This document shows positions 1 through 9,715 of a DNA stretch of 37,337 nt, piece after piece. How positions within the stretch are numbered: the stretch's first letter is position 1; each line of letters begins with the position of its first letter. The notes beneath the pieces were generated by a model that saw only the letters and a program-made list of their open reading frames with translations, had not been told where the DNA came from and did not search any database. The position numbers were made by a program, and so were the translations under genes. The stretch comes from Pirellulales bacterium. Lineage in GTDB: Bacteria > Planctomycetota > Planctomycetia > Pirellulales > Lacipirellulaceae. The DNA lies in the NCBI GenBank assembly GCA_020849945.1, contig JADZFK010000066.1:1-37337 (forward strand). The letters are read 5' to 3'.

Positions 1-48
1 CATGAGTTGGGCGGACGATGCCCGATTCGAGGAGGCTTAAGCCCTAAC

Positions 49-1605
49 ATGGACGTTATGGCTCGAACTACGGTTGCACTTCTAGCCGGCTTGCTGGGGC
101 TTGCGTCCTCGACCTCGGCAAGCACTCCGTTCATGGCGACAGCGGAAGCCCACGAGGGAACGGCGGAGGCCTCCACAAATCAATCGCCCAAGGAACTGCC
201 ACGCGAAATTCGGCTGCTGCCGGCCGGGCCACGCATCGAGTCCTCTTGGCCGAGAGACTTTCATATTGCCCAGTTGCCGAAGCCCCTGGGGGAACGAGCG
301 TCGGCCCCGCAAGCGTTGCTGGGCGTCGCCGAAGGAGGAGAACTCGACGCGGCGAATACCCTAGCCGAGGGCGATCCACCCTCGCCACTGGACTCACCCG
401 AATTGGAAGAGGTCGATTCGGGAACCGACAGCGACGCCCCGGAGAGTGATGATGAAGAGGATGCAGAGGAGGATGGCGAGGAAGAGGACGAAGAGGATGC
501 GGTCGAAACGATCCTAGGCGAGTGCTGGCATCAGGTCGGACCAATCTCGATCGAATACCTGTACACGGGCGAAGTGTTTACGAACACCCGAGGCGGCATT
601 TCGACCAAGGATGCCACACGCTATCGCGGGAACTTCGACCTGACGATGAGCCTGGATACCGAGGCGGCCTGCTGGTGGGAAGGGGGCACGTTCTTCGTCT
701 ACATGCAGCAGGACCACGGCCGAACGCTCACCCAAAAACATGTGGGCGATGGCCAGTTCTACAGCAATATCGATACCGGCTCGCCGCAAGACGTAACCCA
801 ACTGGCCGAATACTGGTACCAGCACACCTGGGGCGAAGATATCTTTTCGATGAAGATCGGCCGGCAGGATGCCAACGAGAATTTCGCCTATGCCGATCTG
901 GGCGGCGACTTCATCAACTCTTCGTTTGTGACGATGCCCAACGTTCCGCTGCCGACGTGGCCTTACCAAACGATGGCGTTGTCGTCGTTGTATCAGTATT
1001 CGCCGGAAGTACGGCTGGGAGGGGGCATGTACGACCACGGCCGCGATGTGGGCCAGTGGTGGAGCACCTATGATAATCGGGGCATGTTCTATATCGGCCA
1101 GCTCGATTACCAGCCCTGGGCCAGTTGCGAGGAGGCACCGCTTGCCATCCTTCGCGTGGGTAGCTGGTACACGAACAGTGATACGGTGACCGTCGATGCC
1201 GGCAGCGTGTACGAAGGCAACTACGGATTCTACACGACCGTGGATCGCATGCTGCTGCCCGAACCAGGCGATTGCAGCCAGGGGTTGGGGGCGTTTGCCC
1301 AGTATTGCTGGGCACCTGGGGATCGGAACTGGGTCGATATTGGTTACAGTGGTGGGCTGGTGTACCGTGGGCCGATCCAGTGCCGCGACGAAGATACGAT
1401 GGGCGTCGGCTTCACCGTGATTGAGTTCAGTTCCGATGCCCGCGCCGCGACCGGCCAAACCTACGAGAACGCCATCGAGGTGTTCTACAAGGCACGCCTA
1501 CGCGGCGGCTTCGCCATTCAGCCCGACCTGCAATACATCGTGCAGCCGAGCGGCATCGAACGCGATGCCCTGGTGGTGGGGCTAAGGTTTGAGGCCAACT
1601 TCTAG
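49..1605 (+). CDS. OprB-like outer-membrane porin with an acidic linker
   Basis: This is probably an outer-membrane beta-barrel porin of the carbohydrate-selective OprB type, 518 residues. The first 25 or so residues form a signal peptide (MARTTVALLAGLLGLASS). A low-complexity periplasmic stretch follows, with a very acidic block at about residues 120-150, of which some two thirds are Asp or Glu. From about residue 160 to the end the sequence is rich in aromatic residues and alternating short strands, as in a barrel. It ends in Phe (RFEANF), the usual last residue recognised for outer-membrane insertion. I chose the ATG at 49 because GGAGG at 31-35 lies 13 nt upstream; the ATG at 58 is also possible. 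The family call rests on overall style rather than a diagnostic motif. It may supply sugars to the catabolic genes next door, which is inference. Confidence 0.7.
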   Translation: MDVMARTTVALLAGLLGLASSTSASTPFMATAEAHEGTAEASTNQSPKELPREIRLLPAGPRIESSWPRDFHIAQLPKPLGERASAPQALLGVAEGGELDAANTLAEGDPPSPLDSPELEEVDSGTDSDAPESDDEEDAEEDGEEEDEEDAVETILGECWHQVGPISIEYLYTGEVFTNTRGGISTKDATRYRGNFDLTMSLDTEAACWWEGGTFFVYMQQDHGRTLTQKHVGDGQFYSNIDTGSPQDVTQLAEYWYQHTWGEDIFSMKIGRQDANENFAYADLGGDFINSSFVTMPNVPLPTWPYQTMALSSLYQYSPEVRLGGGMYDHGRDVGQWWSTYDNRGMFYIGQLDYQPWASCEEAPLAILRVGSWYTNSDTVTVDAGSVYEGNYGFYTTVDRMLLPEPGDCSQGLGAFAQYCWAPGDRNWVDIGYSGGLVYRGPIQCRDEDTMGVGFTVIEFSSDARAATGQTYENAIEVFYKARLRGGFAIQPDLQYIVQPSGIERDALVVGLRFEANF

Positions 1606-1717
1606 CCCAGATTTCTCACCACGGAGCATACCGAGGTCACGGAGAACAAGGTTCCAAGATAACTTCCAAACACGTTATGGGGCCTTGCGGCAAAACCGAA
1701 TTGGGAGCACACGCAAG

Positions 1718-4700
1718 CTACTTTACTTCAAGCTGGAGGTTCTTGTAGCGAACTTCGGTGGGACCACCGGAGTGCAGTTGAAGGGCAAAGATGCCTTCAC
1801 GGGCACCCTTGGGATCGTCCAGATCGACACACAACTGGCCATTGAGCCACGTGCGAATGCGTCCGCCAATCGCCTCGATTTCGTAGTGATTCCATTCACC
1901 TGGCTTGACGTGCTTTTCGCCCGATTCCTTCCAAACCAGTGCGCGGCCATTCTCTTCGTAGAGTTTGCCCCACCAGCCGACACCGATATCGGCCTGGTGG
2001 CCGCGAACCTCGTGGAATCCTTCCATTGGAGCGGTGCGGAACTGCACGCCGCTGTTGCCTTCGTTGCGGATGAGCTTCACATCGAACGAAAGTTTGAAGT
2101 CGCGGGCCGTCATGTCGCTGAGGAGGAATGAGTTATGCGGCAAGCCCTTGGTGCGGCCGACCAGTTCGCCAGTTTCGACAGTCCACAAACCATCCTCACC
2201 ACTCCAGCCGGTAAGGTCCTTGCCGTTGAATAGATTGACGGCGTTCTCTTTGGTGGCGAGCATGGGCACTTGCGACTTGCTTCGCAAATAAGCAAAGAGA
2301 GAGCGGACTTCAAGATCGGTGAACTGCTTGAGCTGATCCTCGGGCATCATCGAGGTTTGGCTCAACACGCGATCGTCGATTTCACCCTTGGGAAGCTCGA
2401 TCTTCTCGGTGGCGGTAGTAATCGTTATCGAGTTGCCATTTTCCGCCGTTACGATGCCCGTAATAACCCGCCCGTCGGAGGTGGTGATTACCGAAGGCTG
2501 ATACTCCTTGGCCATGACCGCGCTGGGATCGACGATGTTCGTCAGCAAGTAGTTCACGTCGGAACGGTTCGAGCCGGTGATATCGGGGCCGATTTTGCTG
2601 CCGACCCCATAGAGGGTATGGCACTGCTGGCAGGTCTTAGCGAAGACGGCGCGGCCGAGCAACGGGTCGGCCGGGATCGTCGGGTGGTACCCTTGCACCA
2701 AGTCATCGTACTTCTTGATAAGCTCCGCCTTGTCGGCGGGCGTCGTGCGAACCTGCCCCCAAACCTGGCCGATCAATTCGTCGATCGAACTATCCTTGAG
2801 GTTGTGGAGTTGGCGGATAAGATCTGCAGAGAGGTCCTTGGAAGAAACCTTCTCGGCTTTGACAGCCTTGAGGAGTTCCGAGCCATAAGCGACCCGAGCG
2901 GAAAGGGTAGCCAGGGCCAGCCGTTTCTCATCCGGAGAAAGGCCTGCGTAAACCTCGATCACTTTCTCGGGCGTACGCGCATCATCGTAGGATGCCAGCC
3001 CGGTGAGGGCCATTGCACGTAAGGCCGGGTCACTCAGCAATTCGTGGAGCGTGGTGGCCAGCTTCCCATCCTTACTATCGAGCAGTGCCTTCAGCGCGCT
3101 GCGGCGGGCCGCTTCATCGGCCGAACTCGAAGTGGCAAGCTTGCGCAAGGTGCTCATGGCCGATTCATCGCCAAAGGCGACTCCGATGGCATTGACTTCG
3201 GACATTAGCGCGAGGTCGCCGTTGCCGCCGAGCTTTTCGTGGACAGCGCGCCAATTGGCAGGTGGCGTAACGCGGCGTTGCCCAGCAAGTGCGCCGCGCA
3301 AAGTGCGGGCGATGATCCGCTGCTCTTCAACCTCGGTGCTCTTCCCTAAGCCGCGCACAAGCACGGCCAAGCCTCGGCCGCGTTCGAGGTCGCCAAGCCG
3401 ACGGAGCATGAACTGCCGCAGGATGGGTATCGTCTTCCCATCGGAAAGGGCGAATTCGAGTGCCCGCTGGGCATCGACCTCCGCAAGCGGCTCGAAGGCG
3501 TACCAGTACATGAGGGGCAGGTTGTGGTCGTTCGCGTCTTCTGCATGCGAGGCGAGGCTTCGGAGGATTTCCCATCGCTGCGAGTACGGCATGCGCTGCA
3601 AAGCCGAGGCAAGATAAAGCCGCACAACCTGCGACGAATCGCTGGAGGCCAACTCTTTGAGTTGGGAAACGACCGCAGACATGTTGCCCCAGCCGCTATT
3701 GGAAACCAGTTGAATCGCCCAGGCGCGAACGTATTCGTTCTTATCCACAAGCAATTGTGCGACTAAATCGGTGGACAATCCGCCGGTAACCTCTAGCACC
3801 CACATGGCGCGCAAACGGCGGGTTTCATCGGGATTCGACGTGGCGATATGGGCCATTTGCGCACGAACGGCGGGGTCGAGTTTACCGGCTGCCGCTCGCT
3901 CTTGCAGAATGCGGCGAGAGTGGCGGACGTACCAATCGTTCTTGTTGAGCACGTGTTCGGCCAACTCGGCGTCGGAAAGCTTCTTGAGATCGACCGTCAC
4001 AGGAGCCGTCTTGCCGTAAGACACTTTGTAGATGCGGCCGTTCGTGCGGTCGTGGCCTTGCACATTGCCGTGATGGCAGGCGTTGGTGTCGTACCAATCG
4101 ATAATGAAGACCTGGCCATCGGGGCCGTAACGGAGGTTGAGGATTTGCGAGGCGAGGTCGCCAGAGAGAAGGAAATCCTTGCCGTGGTGGCCGACGAAAC
4201 CCGAACCGCGAGGTTCGAGGATATCGGTATTGATTCGCTGGCCGTGGATGTTGTTCATAAAGATGCGGGTGCGGTATTCGTCGGGCCAGGCACCGCCGAG
4301 GTAGATCATTGCGCCCGAGTGTGCGTGGCCGCCGCCAGCATCGTCCGAGCGGCCGTTACCGCCGTGGGGGGTATTCCCGACGTAGTGCAGGTGGTCGGCG
4401 ATGGTTTGGATGTCGTCGTAGGTATAACGATTAAAGTGATTGCCAGACTGGCGTTGGTAACGCCCCCCTTGGAAAACCTGATACAAGTGAGGAATGACGC
4501 AGGCGGTGCAGAAGGCCTGGCCGTGGTCGTCGAAATCGACGCCCCACGGGTTGCTGGTGCCTTCGGCAAAGACTTCAAATTTCTTCGTGGTGGGATGATA
4601 ACGCCAGATGGCGGCATTGAGGGGGATGCGTTTGTTATCGGGCGTGCCCGGCTTGCCAACGCGAGAGTGCGTGAACACGCCATGGCAACCGTAGAGCCAG

Positions 4701-7009
4701 CCATCGGGACCCCAGTTGAAGGCATTGAGAGTTTCGTGGGTATCTTGGTAGGCCCAGCCATCCAGCAGCACTTCGGGTTCGCCATCGGGAACGTCGTCGC
4801 CATTCCTATCGGGAATGAAGAGCAGGTAAGGCGCGGCACCGACGTACACGCCGCCGAAGCCCACTTCGAGGCCGCTCACAAGGTTGAGTTTCTCGGCGAA
4901 TACCTTGCGGCTATCGAGTTTGCCGTCGCCGTTCGTGTCTTCGAAGACGAGGATGCGGTCCTTGCCCTGTCCGTCGGGAGCGCGGATCGGGTACTCGTAA
5001 GCTTCGGCAACCCACAGTCGGCCGCGATCATCGATCGCCATGCCGATGGGCTGCTTCACCTCGGGTTCAGAAGCGGCGAGCGTCACCGAGAAGCCCTCCG
5101 GGAGCTGCATCACCTTGACCGCCTCTTCGCCCGGAAGGCCGGCGTAGGGGTACACGTCCGGTTCATTTTTCCCCGGACGGGCCTGAGCGGCGGGTGCCGC
5201 TTCCGTGGGCGGCGTATCGTGGAAACGGAAATCATCAAAATTAACGTGCCCCCAGCCGGCGCTCCCCTGGTCGATAATTCGTATCTGAATCTTCTTGCCA
5301 ACCTGTTTGTGCAAGTCGGCCACGATGCGAGTCATGTTCTCCTGGTTCCGCCCGCTGGCGGTGAAGACGGGCCTATTATTGCCGGGCGTTATCAGATCGA
5401 CGCGAAGCGCATTGCCAGCGCCGCCGCCGATGAGGAAGCTCGCATACGGATGCGTGACTTTGAAGGGGTCCGACTTGAGCTCGCCCTGCGGACCGTCGCC
5501 ACGACGCTCGTAGGTGCCGATCCAGAACTTGCCTTGGTGGTTGCTCGCACTATCGTTGCGGCGGACATTGATCGTATCCCCTTCCACCGGTTGTTCCTCG
5601 AACGCGCCGCCAGTGGCTTGCCAATCCGTGAGGTCGCCTTTCTCAAAATCGAGATTGAGGAGGTGGCCATCGTCGGCAGTCGCAGCAAAGCCGCGATCGG
5701 GTTCGGCACCGGCCTGGGGGCCGGCAGCGGCCGCTGGGCCATTTCCTTGGCCGCCACCCGCGGGCTTGGGTTGGGCCGCTTTCCAAGTGGCTTCATCGAC
5801 TTCCTTCACTTCGTGCGTGAAGACAAACGAGCCTTTCTTGTTGCCGATGACGACATCGGCCCAGCCGTCGCCGGTGAAATCGCCGACCGTACACTGTGTG
5901 CCGACGCCCGAGTTCTTGTCGATCAGATGAGGAATGAAACGAACCTTGCCACCCTCACGCGAAGTTTGGAACCAATACAGAACGGCGGGGTCGGTCGAAC
6001 CAGCTTCGCGTGTCCCGTGCGAATGCCATCGCTTGCCGGTGATGATATCGGGGATGCCGTCATGGTCCATATCGACCAAGGCCAGGGCGTGTAGTTCGGA
6101 GAAGGCCACGCCAAACTCATTTTGCTCGGGTTTGTTGCCCGTTATGAGATGTTCCTTGAACTTGATCTCATTGCCTTCCTTGCCGATGTTTTCAAACCAC
6201 GACAGGCCGTAGCCGTGCGCGGCTTTGCTGGTGACGACATCATGATCCCCGTCGCCATCAACATCGTAGGCAAACATTTGGGCACCACCGGCTTCCGCAA
6301 AATTCGCCGGGTGGAAGTCCCAGAGTTTGCTCTTGGGACCTTCCGCGGGGTGTTCCCACCAGCCTTCCTTCTGCATGACGTCGAGCCGGCCATCGTTGTT
6401 CACGTCGCCGATGCCCATGCCGTGCGTGAAATTGCGGTATTGCCGATCGGGCGTGATCGGGTGGAATCCCCACGTTTTGGTGGGGTCATCTTTGGGGATT
6501 TCGGCGAAGCCGATGCAACCGTTCTTGTTCAAAACAAACTCGGGCACGCCATCGCCGGTGATGTCGGCGAAGGTAGGCGATTCGTTATCGACGCCATCGA
6601 GCACCGTGTATCGTTTCCAATGGCCTTCCTTGTTTTTCGGGTTTTCAAACCACCAAGCTTGCTGGCCGGGGAAACCGATAAGAACGATGTCGTTCCAACC
6701 GTCGCCGTTCATATCGCGGGTGTACACAAAGAAGTTGTCGGAGTATCCGGCAATGTTGAAGGGCTTGGGCGGATAGAATTCGTGGCGTTCGGTGAACGAG
6801 GGGCCGGCATACCAGTACGGCCCGATGATGACGTCGCCCACGCCGTCCTTGTTGAGGTCGCCATAGCCGGCACCTTCGCAATAGAACGTGTCACCAAGCT
6901 GCAGACGGCGGAAGGAATGGAGTTGATACTTATCCGCGGCCAAGCCGGAAGCAACCAAAATGCCCCACACAGCCAGGGCACAAATCGGGGTTCGCAGGAT
7001 CGTTTTCAT
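1718..7009 (-). CDS. Giant secreted fusion: FG-GAP repeats, dehydrogenase-like propeller, HEAT repeats, heme c domain and DUF1080 (3-keto-glycoside hydrolase)
   Basis: The predicted protein has 1763 residues with a Sec signal peptide (first 24 residues, ending SGLAADKY). The order of parts is FG-GAP/VCBS calcium-binding repeats at about 25-430 (many D-x-D/N-x-D-G loops), a jelly-roll-like segment at about 450-600, a PVC-type dehydrogenase-like beta-propeller at about 620-1000, HEAT-like helical repeats at about 1005-1420, a planctomycete cytochrome c domain with CQQCH at 1460-1464, and a C-terminal DUF1080/3-keto-disaccharide hydrolase domain from about 1590 (LFNGKDLTGW). DUF1080 enzymes cleave 3-keto-glycosides, and the heme domain is expected to pass electrons, so one exported protein may oxidise and then hydrolyse a sugar; this is inference. 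The ATG at 7009 was chosen because the signal peptide begins there; 28 upstream codons are open but lack signal character. It is the last gene of a probable operon with the FG-GAP and Gfo/Idh genes. Confidence 0.88.
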   Translation of the reverse strand: MKTILRTPICALAVWGILVASGLAADKYQLHSFRRLQLGDTFYCEGAGYGDLNKDGVGDVIIGPYWYAGPSFTERHEFYPPKPFNIAGYSDNFFVYTRDMNGDGWNDIVLIGFPGQQAWWFENPKNKEGHWKRYTVLDGVDNESPTFADITGDGVPEFVLNKNGCIGFAEIPKDDPTKTWGFHPITPDRQYRNFTHGMGIGDVNNDGRLDVMQKEGWWEHPAEGPKSKLWDFHPANFAEAGGAQMFAYDVDGDGDHDVVTSKAAHGYGLSWFENIGKEGNEIKFKEHLITGNKPEQNEFGVAFSELHALALVDMDHDGIPDIITGKRWHSHGTREAGSTDPAVLYWFQTSREGGKVRFIPHLIDKNSGVGTQCTVGDFTGDGWADVVIGNKKGSFVFTHEVKEVDEATWKAAQPKPAGGGQGNGPAAAAGPQAGAEPDRGFAATADDGHLLNLDFEKGDLTDWQATGGAFEEQPVEGDTINVRRNDSASNHQGKFWIGTYERRGDGPQGELKSDPFKVTHPYASFLIGGGAGNALRVDLITPGNNRPVFTASGRNQENMTRIVADLHKQVGKKIQIRIIDQGSAGWGHVNFDDFRFHDTPPTEAAPAAQARPGKNEPDVYPYAGLPGEEAVKVMQLPEGFSVTLAASEPEVKQPIGMAIDDRGRLWVAEAYEYPIRAPDGQGKDRILVFEDTNGDGKLDSRKVFAEKLNLVSGLEVGFGGVYVGAAPYLLFIPDRNGDDVPDGEPEVLLDGWAYQDTHETLNAFNWGPDGWLYGCHGVFTHSRVGKPGTPDNKRIPLNAAIWRYHPTTKKFEVFAEGTSNPWGVDFDDHGQAFCTACVIPHLYQVFQGGRYQRQSGNHFNRYTYDDIQTIADHLHYVGNTPHGGNGRSDDAGGGHAHSGAMIYLGGAWPDEYRTRIFMNNIHGQRINTDILEPRGSGFVGHHGKDFLLSGDLASQILNLRYGPDGQVFIIDWYDTNACHHGNVQGHDRTNGRIYKVSYGKTAPVTVDLKKLSDAELAEHVLNKNDWYVRHSRRILQERAAAGKLDPAVRAQMAHIATSNPDETRRLRAMWVLEVTGGLSTDLVAQLLVDKNEYVRAWAIQLVSNSGWGNMSAVVSQLKELASSDSSQVVRLYLASALQRMPYSQRWEILRSLASHAEDANDHNLPLMYWYAFEPLAEVDAQRALEFALSDGKTIPILRQFMLRRLGDLERGRGLAVLVRGLGKSTEVEEQRIIARTLRGALAGQRRVTPPANWRAVHEKLGGNGDLALMSEVNAIGVAFGDESAMSTLRKLATSSSADEAARRSALKALLDSKDGKLATTLHELLSDPALRAMALTGLASYDDARTPEKVIEVYAGLSPDEKRLALATLSARVAYGSELLKAVKAEKVSSKDLSADLIRQLHNLKDSSIDELIGQVWGQVRTTPADKAELIKKYDDLVQGYHPTIPADPLLGRAVFAKTCQQCHTLYGVGSKIGPDITGSNRSDVNYLLTNIVDPSAVMAKEYQPSVITTSDGRVITGIVTAENGNSITITTATEKIELPKGEIDDRVLSQTSMMPEDQLKQFTDLEVRSLFAYLRSKSQVPMLATKENAVNLFNGKDLTGWSGEDGLWTVETGELVGRTKGLPHNSFLLSDMTARDFKLSFDVKLIRNEGNSGVQFRTAPMEGFHEVRGHQADIGVGWWGKLYEENGRALVWKESGEKHVKPGEWNHYEIEAIGGRIRTWLNGQLCVDLDDPKGAREGIFALQLHSGGPTEVRYKNLQLEVK

Positions 7010-7164
7010 GGATTTTGGTACCCGAAATTGAAGATTGTTAGGAATAGTCGGTCGGGGTGAAATGGAGTCAGGCGAAGCGATGCGGTGCGGCAAGCGATCG
7101 AGTCACACCGGGATGCGTTGTCGCAAAGTCGTGGTGTGTCTCGCCGACTCGGCTCGCCCTGCCA

Positions 7165-8445
7165 TTAGTTGGCGGCAGAGCTACTCGCCGAACTGGCCAA
7201 CGGCTTGGGCCGAGCGCGTTCCCATTGTTCGCGGTCGACCTTCTCGACCCGGTGCTTAAAAACAAACGTGCCCCATTTGCTTCCGACCACGATGTCGTCC
7301 AGTTTGTCGCCATTGAGGTCGCCGACGACGACCTGCGTACCGACGCCGGAGGCGGCATCGATCCGGTGGGGGACGAACTGTACGTGCCCGCCCTCGCGGA
7401 GCGTTTCAAACCAGTATAATACACAGGGCGACGCAGGTCCGCCTCTACGGCCCGACACAAAATCGGTGATGCCGTCGTGGTTCAAATCGGAGATGTCCAG
7501 GGCATGAAGGCTCGAAATGACCACGCCGTAAGCGTTTTCCTCGGGTTTCTCGCCCATAATCGAATGTTCGACAAACCGGATTTCATCCGCCTCGCGGCCC
7601 TTGTTTTCGAACCACGACAGGCCAAAACCGTGGGCATTCTTGCTCGTGAGGACGTCGTTGTCGCCGTCGCCATCGTAGTCGACTACATACATCTGGGCAC
7701 CGCCGATATGGTTCCGAGCGTCTCGGACCATCGCAAAATCGACCGAATGAAACTTCCAAAGTGCGTCCTTCGGTGTGCCGGCCGGTGGCTGTTCCCACCA
7801 GCCTTCTTTTTGTAATACATCGATTCTGCCGTCCTGGTTGACATCGCCCACCCCCATGCCGTGGGTGAAGCGTTGATATTTTCGATCTTCCGAAATCGGC
7901 CGGAAGGGCCAGGGCTTCGTGAGATCGCCCGCGGGCATTTCCACCAAGCCCAGGCAACCATCGTGAAGGCACACCAGTTCGGGCTTGCCATCGCCGGTGA
8001 TATCGGTAAAGGTCGGCGATTCGCCATCGACGACATCGAGGATCAGGTGCCGAGGCCAATGGCCGGGCTTATCCTGCGGATTCTCGAACCACCACGCTTC
8101 CTTGCCAGGAAAGCCAACGACCACAATGTCGTTCCAACCATCGCTGTTCACATCGTGTGGAAAGGCGAAGAAGTTATCGGAGAATTTTCCGGCATCGTAA
8201 ACTTTCGGTTCGTAAAGTTCGTGCCGATTGGCGTACGTGGGACCGGCATACCAGTACGGGCCAGAGACGATGTCCATCACGCCATCGCGATTGAAATCGC
8301 CGAAACTAGCACCTTCGCAGTAGAAGGTATCTGAAAGTTGGAGCTTCTCGAACTTGTGGAGTTGGTATTGCTCCTCGGCGCGCACAGCGGCGTGAAACAT
8401 CGCCAATACTAACCAGCACGAAAGAACGATTCGGGCGACCTTCAT
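7165..8445 (-). CDS. Secreted FG-GAP/VCBS repeat protein, paralogue of the N-terminus of the neighbouring giant protein
   Basis: The protein has 426 residues. It starts with a signal peptide (MKVARIVLSCWLVLAMFHAA, then an Ala-rich cut site) followed by six or seven FG-GAP repeats with Asp-rich calcium loops, such as DYDGDGDNDVLTS and DINHDGxxD-like units. No catalytic domain is visible. Its whole mature length aligns by eye with residues 25-445 of the giant protein encoded just downstream, sharing blocks such as LQLxDTFYCEGA, GPYWYAGP, GWNDIV and THGMGxGDVN. The two genes therefore look like a tandem duplication in which one copy gained, or the other lost, the enzymatic domains. The stop lies 155 nt before the start of the giant gene on the same strand, so co-transcription is likely. 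FG-GAP propellers usually bind ligands or partners; the precise role is unknown. Confidence 0.85.
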   Translation of the reverse strand: MKVARIVLSCWLVLAMFHAAVRAEEQYQLHKFEKLQLSDTFYCEGASFGDFNRDGVMDIVSGPYWYAGPTYANRHELYEPKVYDAGKFSDNFFAFPHDVNSDGWNDIVVVGFPGKEAWWFENPQDKPGHWPRHLILDVVDGESPTFTDITGDGKPELVCLHDGCLGLVEMPAGDLTKPWPFRPISEDRKYQRFTHGMGVGDVNQDGRIDVLQKEGWWEQPPAGTPKDALWKFHSVDFAMVRDARNHIGGAQMYVVDYDGDGDNDVLTSKNAHGFGLSWFENKGREADEIRFVEHSIMGEKPEENAYGVVISSLHALDISDLNHDGITDFVSGRRGGPASPCVLYWFETLREGGHVQFVPHRIDAASGVGTQVVVGDLNGDKLDDIVVGSKWGTFVFKHRVEKVDREQWERARPKPLASSASSSAAN

Positions 8446-8596
8446 GGAAGATTCTCCGCAGGTGGGTGGGAAAGATGCGGTGGGAAATAGGCAGGCGGAA
8501 CAAAGGGGTGGATTCGCGATTGCTGACTCGATTCCCCACTCCCCGCGAAAGAGGAAGGGGGACGAAGCCTTAGTTTCTTACATCCGGCCCCTCAGC

Positions 8597-9715
8597 TCAT
8601 TGTAGCGTAAAAGCGGGCAGGCGTTTGATTTCGCCCCCCGCCACGGCCGATTCATGCGCAAGGATGCCGACGCATGTCCAATTCGCGCTCGTGGTTGCGT
8701 TGGGCCACGGGTCGCGGTCGTTCACCAGTGAGCTGATAAACTCATTCACCAAGTGCGGGTGGGAACCACCGTGCCCCGAGCCTTGAAGGAACGACAAGTG
8801 CTCGGCATCGACGATCGATCGGGTAAATTTCTGAATTTCCTTGGGCAGCAAGTGGGCGAAGTCGGGAACTTCGATCTTTTCCGCAATTTCTGGTTCAGGC
8901 CGCTTGGCCGTGTGCAGAATATGCTTCTCCCCTTCGACGAGCGTCCACTCGAACGACTTCTTCGAGCCATACACGTCGAAACTCTCGCGGTACTGGCGGG
9001 CCGTATCGTAAAGGAACCGCCAGATGTGGGCGGCCACGTCGCTCTTGGCCAGTTTGATATGGCACGACTCGACCGCGAACTTGTTGCCCGACTTCTTTTG
9101 GATATCCTCTCGCACCGTGCCCGAACCGAAGCAGGAGACATACTCGGCACGGCTGTTCGTCAGGCCGAGCACCGGGCTAACCACATGGGTGGCGTAGTGC
9201 ATCGGGATCATGCGTTCCCAGTAATCGGGCCAGCCGTCCATATCTTGCGGGTGCGAGGCTGCCAAGTACTGTATCTTGCCGAACTCACCCTTCTCGTACA
9301 TTTGCTTGATGAACAAAAACTCGCGGCTGTAAACAACCGTCTCGGCCATCATGTACTTCAGGCCCGTATCGGCGACGAGCTGGCAGATTTTTTCGCAGTC
9401 GGCCACGGTCGTGGCCATCGGCACCGTACACATCACGTGCTTGCCCGCCTTGAGCGCTTCCATGCTCATCCAGGCGTGGTCGGGGATCGGGCTGTTGATA
9501 TGGACGAAATCGATCTCCGGATCGGCCAGCACCTGGCTGTACTCGGTGTACCGCTTGGCGATCTTAAATGCGTCGGCCACCTTGTTCATTTCCGCCTGGT
9601 TGCGGCGGCAAACGGCCACGACCTCGGCCTGCGGGTGATGCTGGTAAATGGGGATGAACTCGGCCCCAAAGCCCAAACCGATCATCGCCACTTTGACGGG
9701 AGGTGATTTCTTCAT
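8597..9715 (-). CDS. Gfo/Idh/MocA-family NAD(P)-dependent oxidoreductase
   Basis: This 372-residue cytoplasmic protein is a member of the Gfo/Idh/MocA family, which oxidises or reduces sugar hydroxyls and related substrates. The N-terminal Rossmann motif is visible (VAMIGLGFGAEF), followed by a second strand ending in Cys-Arg-Arg that should set cofactor preference. The region that normally reads C-E-K-P, carrying the catalytic Lys, here reads HVMCTVPMATT, so Val stands in place of Lys. A later His-rich motif (PMHYATHVV) could hold the other catalytic residue. No signal peptide is visible. It is first in a minus-strand series with the FG-GAP and giant DUF1080 genes (gaps of about 150 nt), and opposite an MFS transporter. 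In characterised pathways a Gfo/Idh enzyme makes the 3-keto sugar that a DUF1080 hydrolase cleaves, which fits this pairing. The substrate cannot be told. Confidence 0.9.
   Translation of the reverse strand: MKKSPPVKVAMIGLGFGAEFIPIYQHHPQAEVVAVCRRNQAEMNKVADAFKIAKRYTEYSQVLADPEIDFVHINSPIPDHAWMSMEALKAGKHVMCTVPMATTVADCEKICQLVADTGLKYMMAETVVYSREFLFIKQMYEKGEFGKIQYLAASHPQDMDGWPDYWERMIPMHYATHVVSPVLGLTNSRAEYVSCFGSGTVREDIQKKSGNKFAVESCHIKLAKSDVAAHIWRFLYDTARQYRESFDVYGSKKSFEWTLVEGEKHILHTAKRPEPEIAEKIEVPDFAHLLPKEIQKFTRSIVDAEHLSFLQGSGHGGSHPHLVNEFISSLVNDRDPWPNATTSANWTCVGILAHESAVAGGEIKRLPAFTLQ

Noticed and set aside
3848-6094. Long plus-strand frame (748 codons) across the giant gene
   Set aside because: It is the complement of strong coding sequence with signal peptide and motifs on the minus strand, and it has no domain character of its own.
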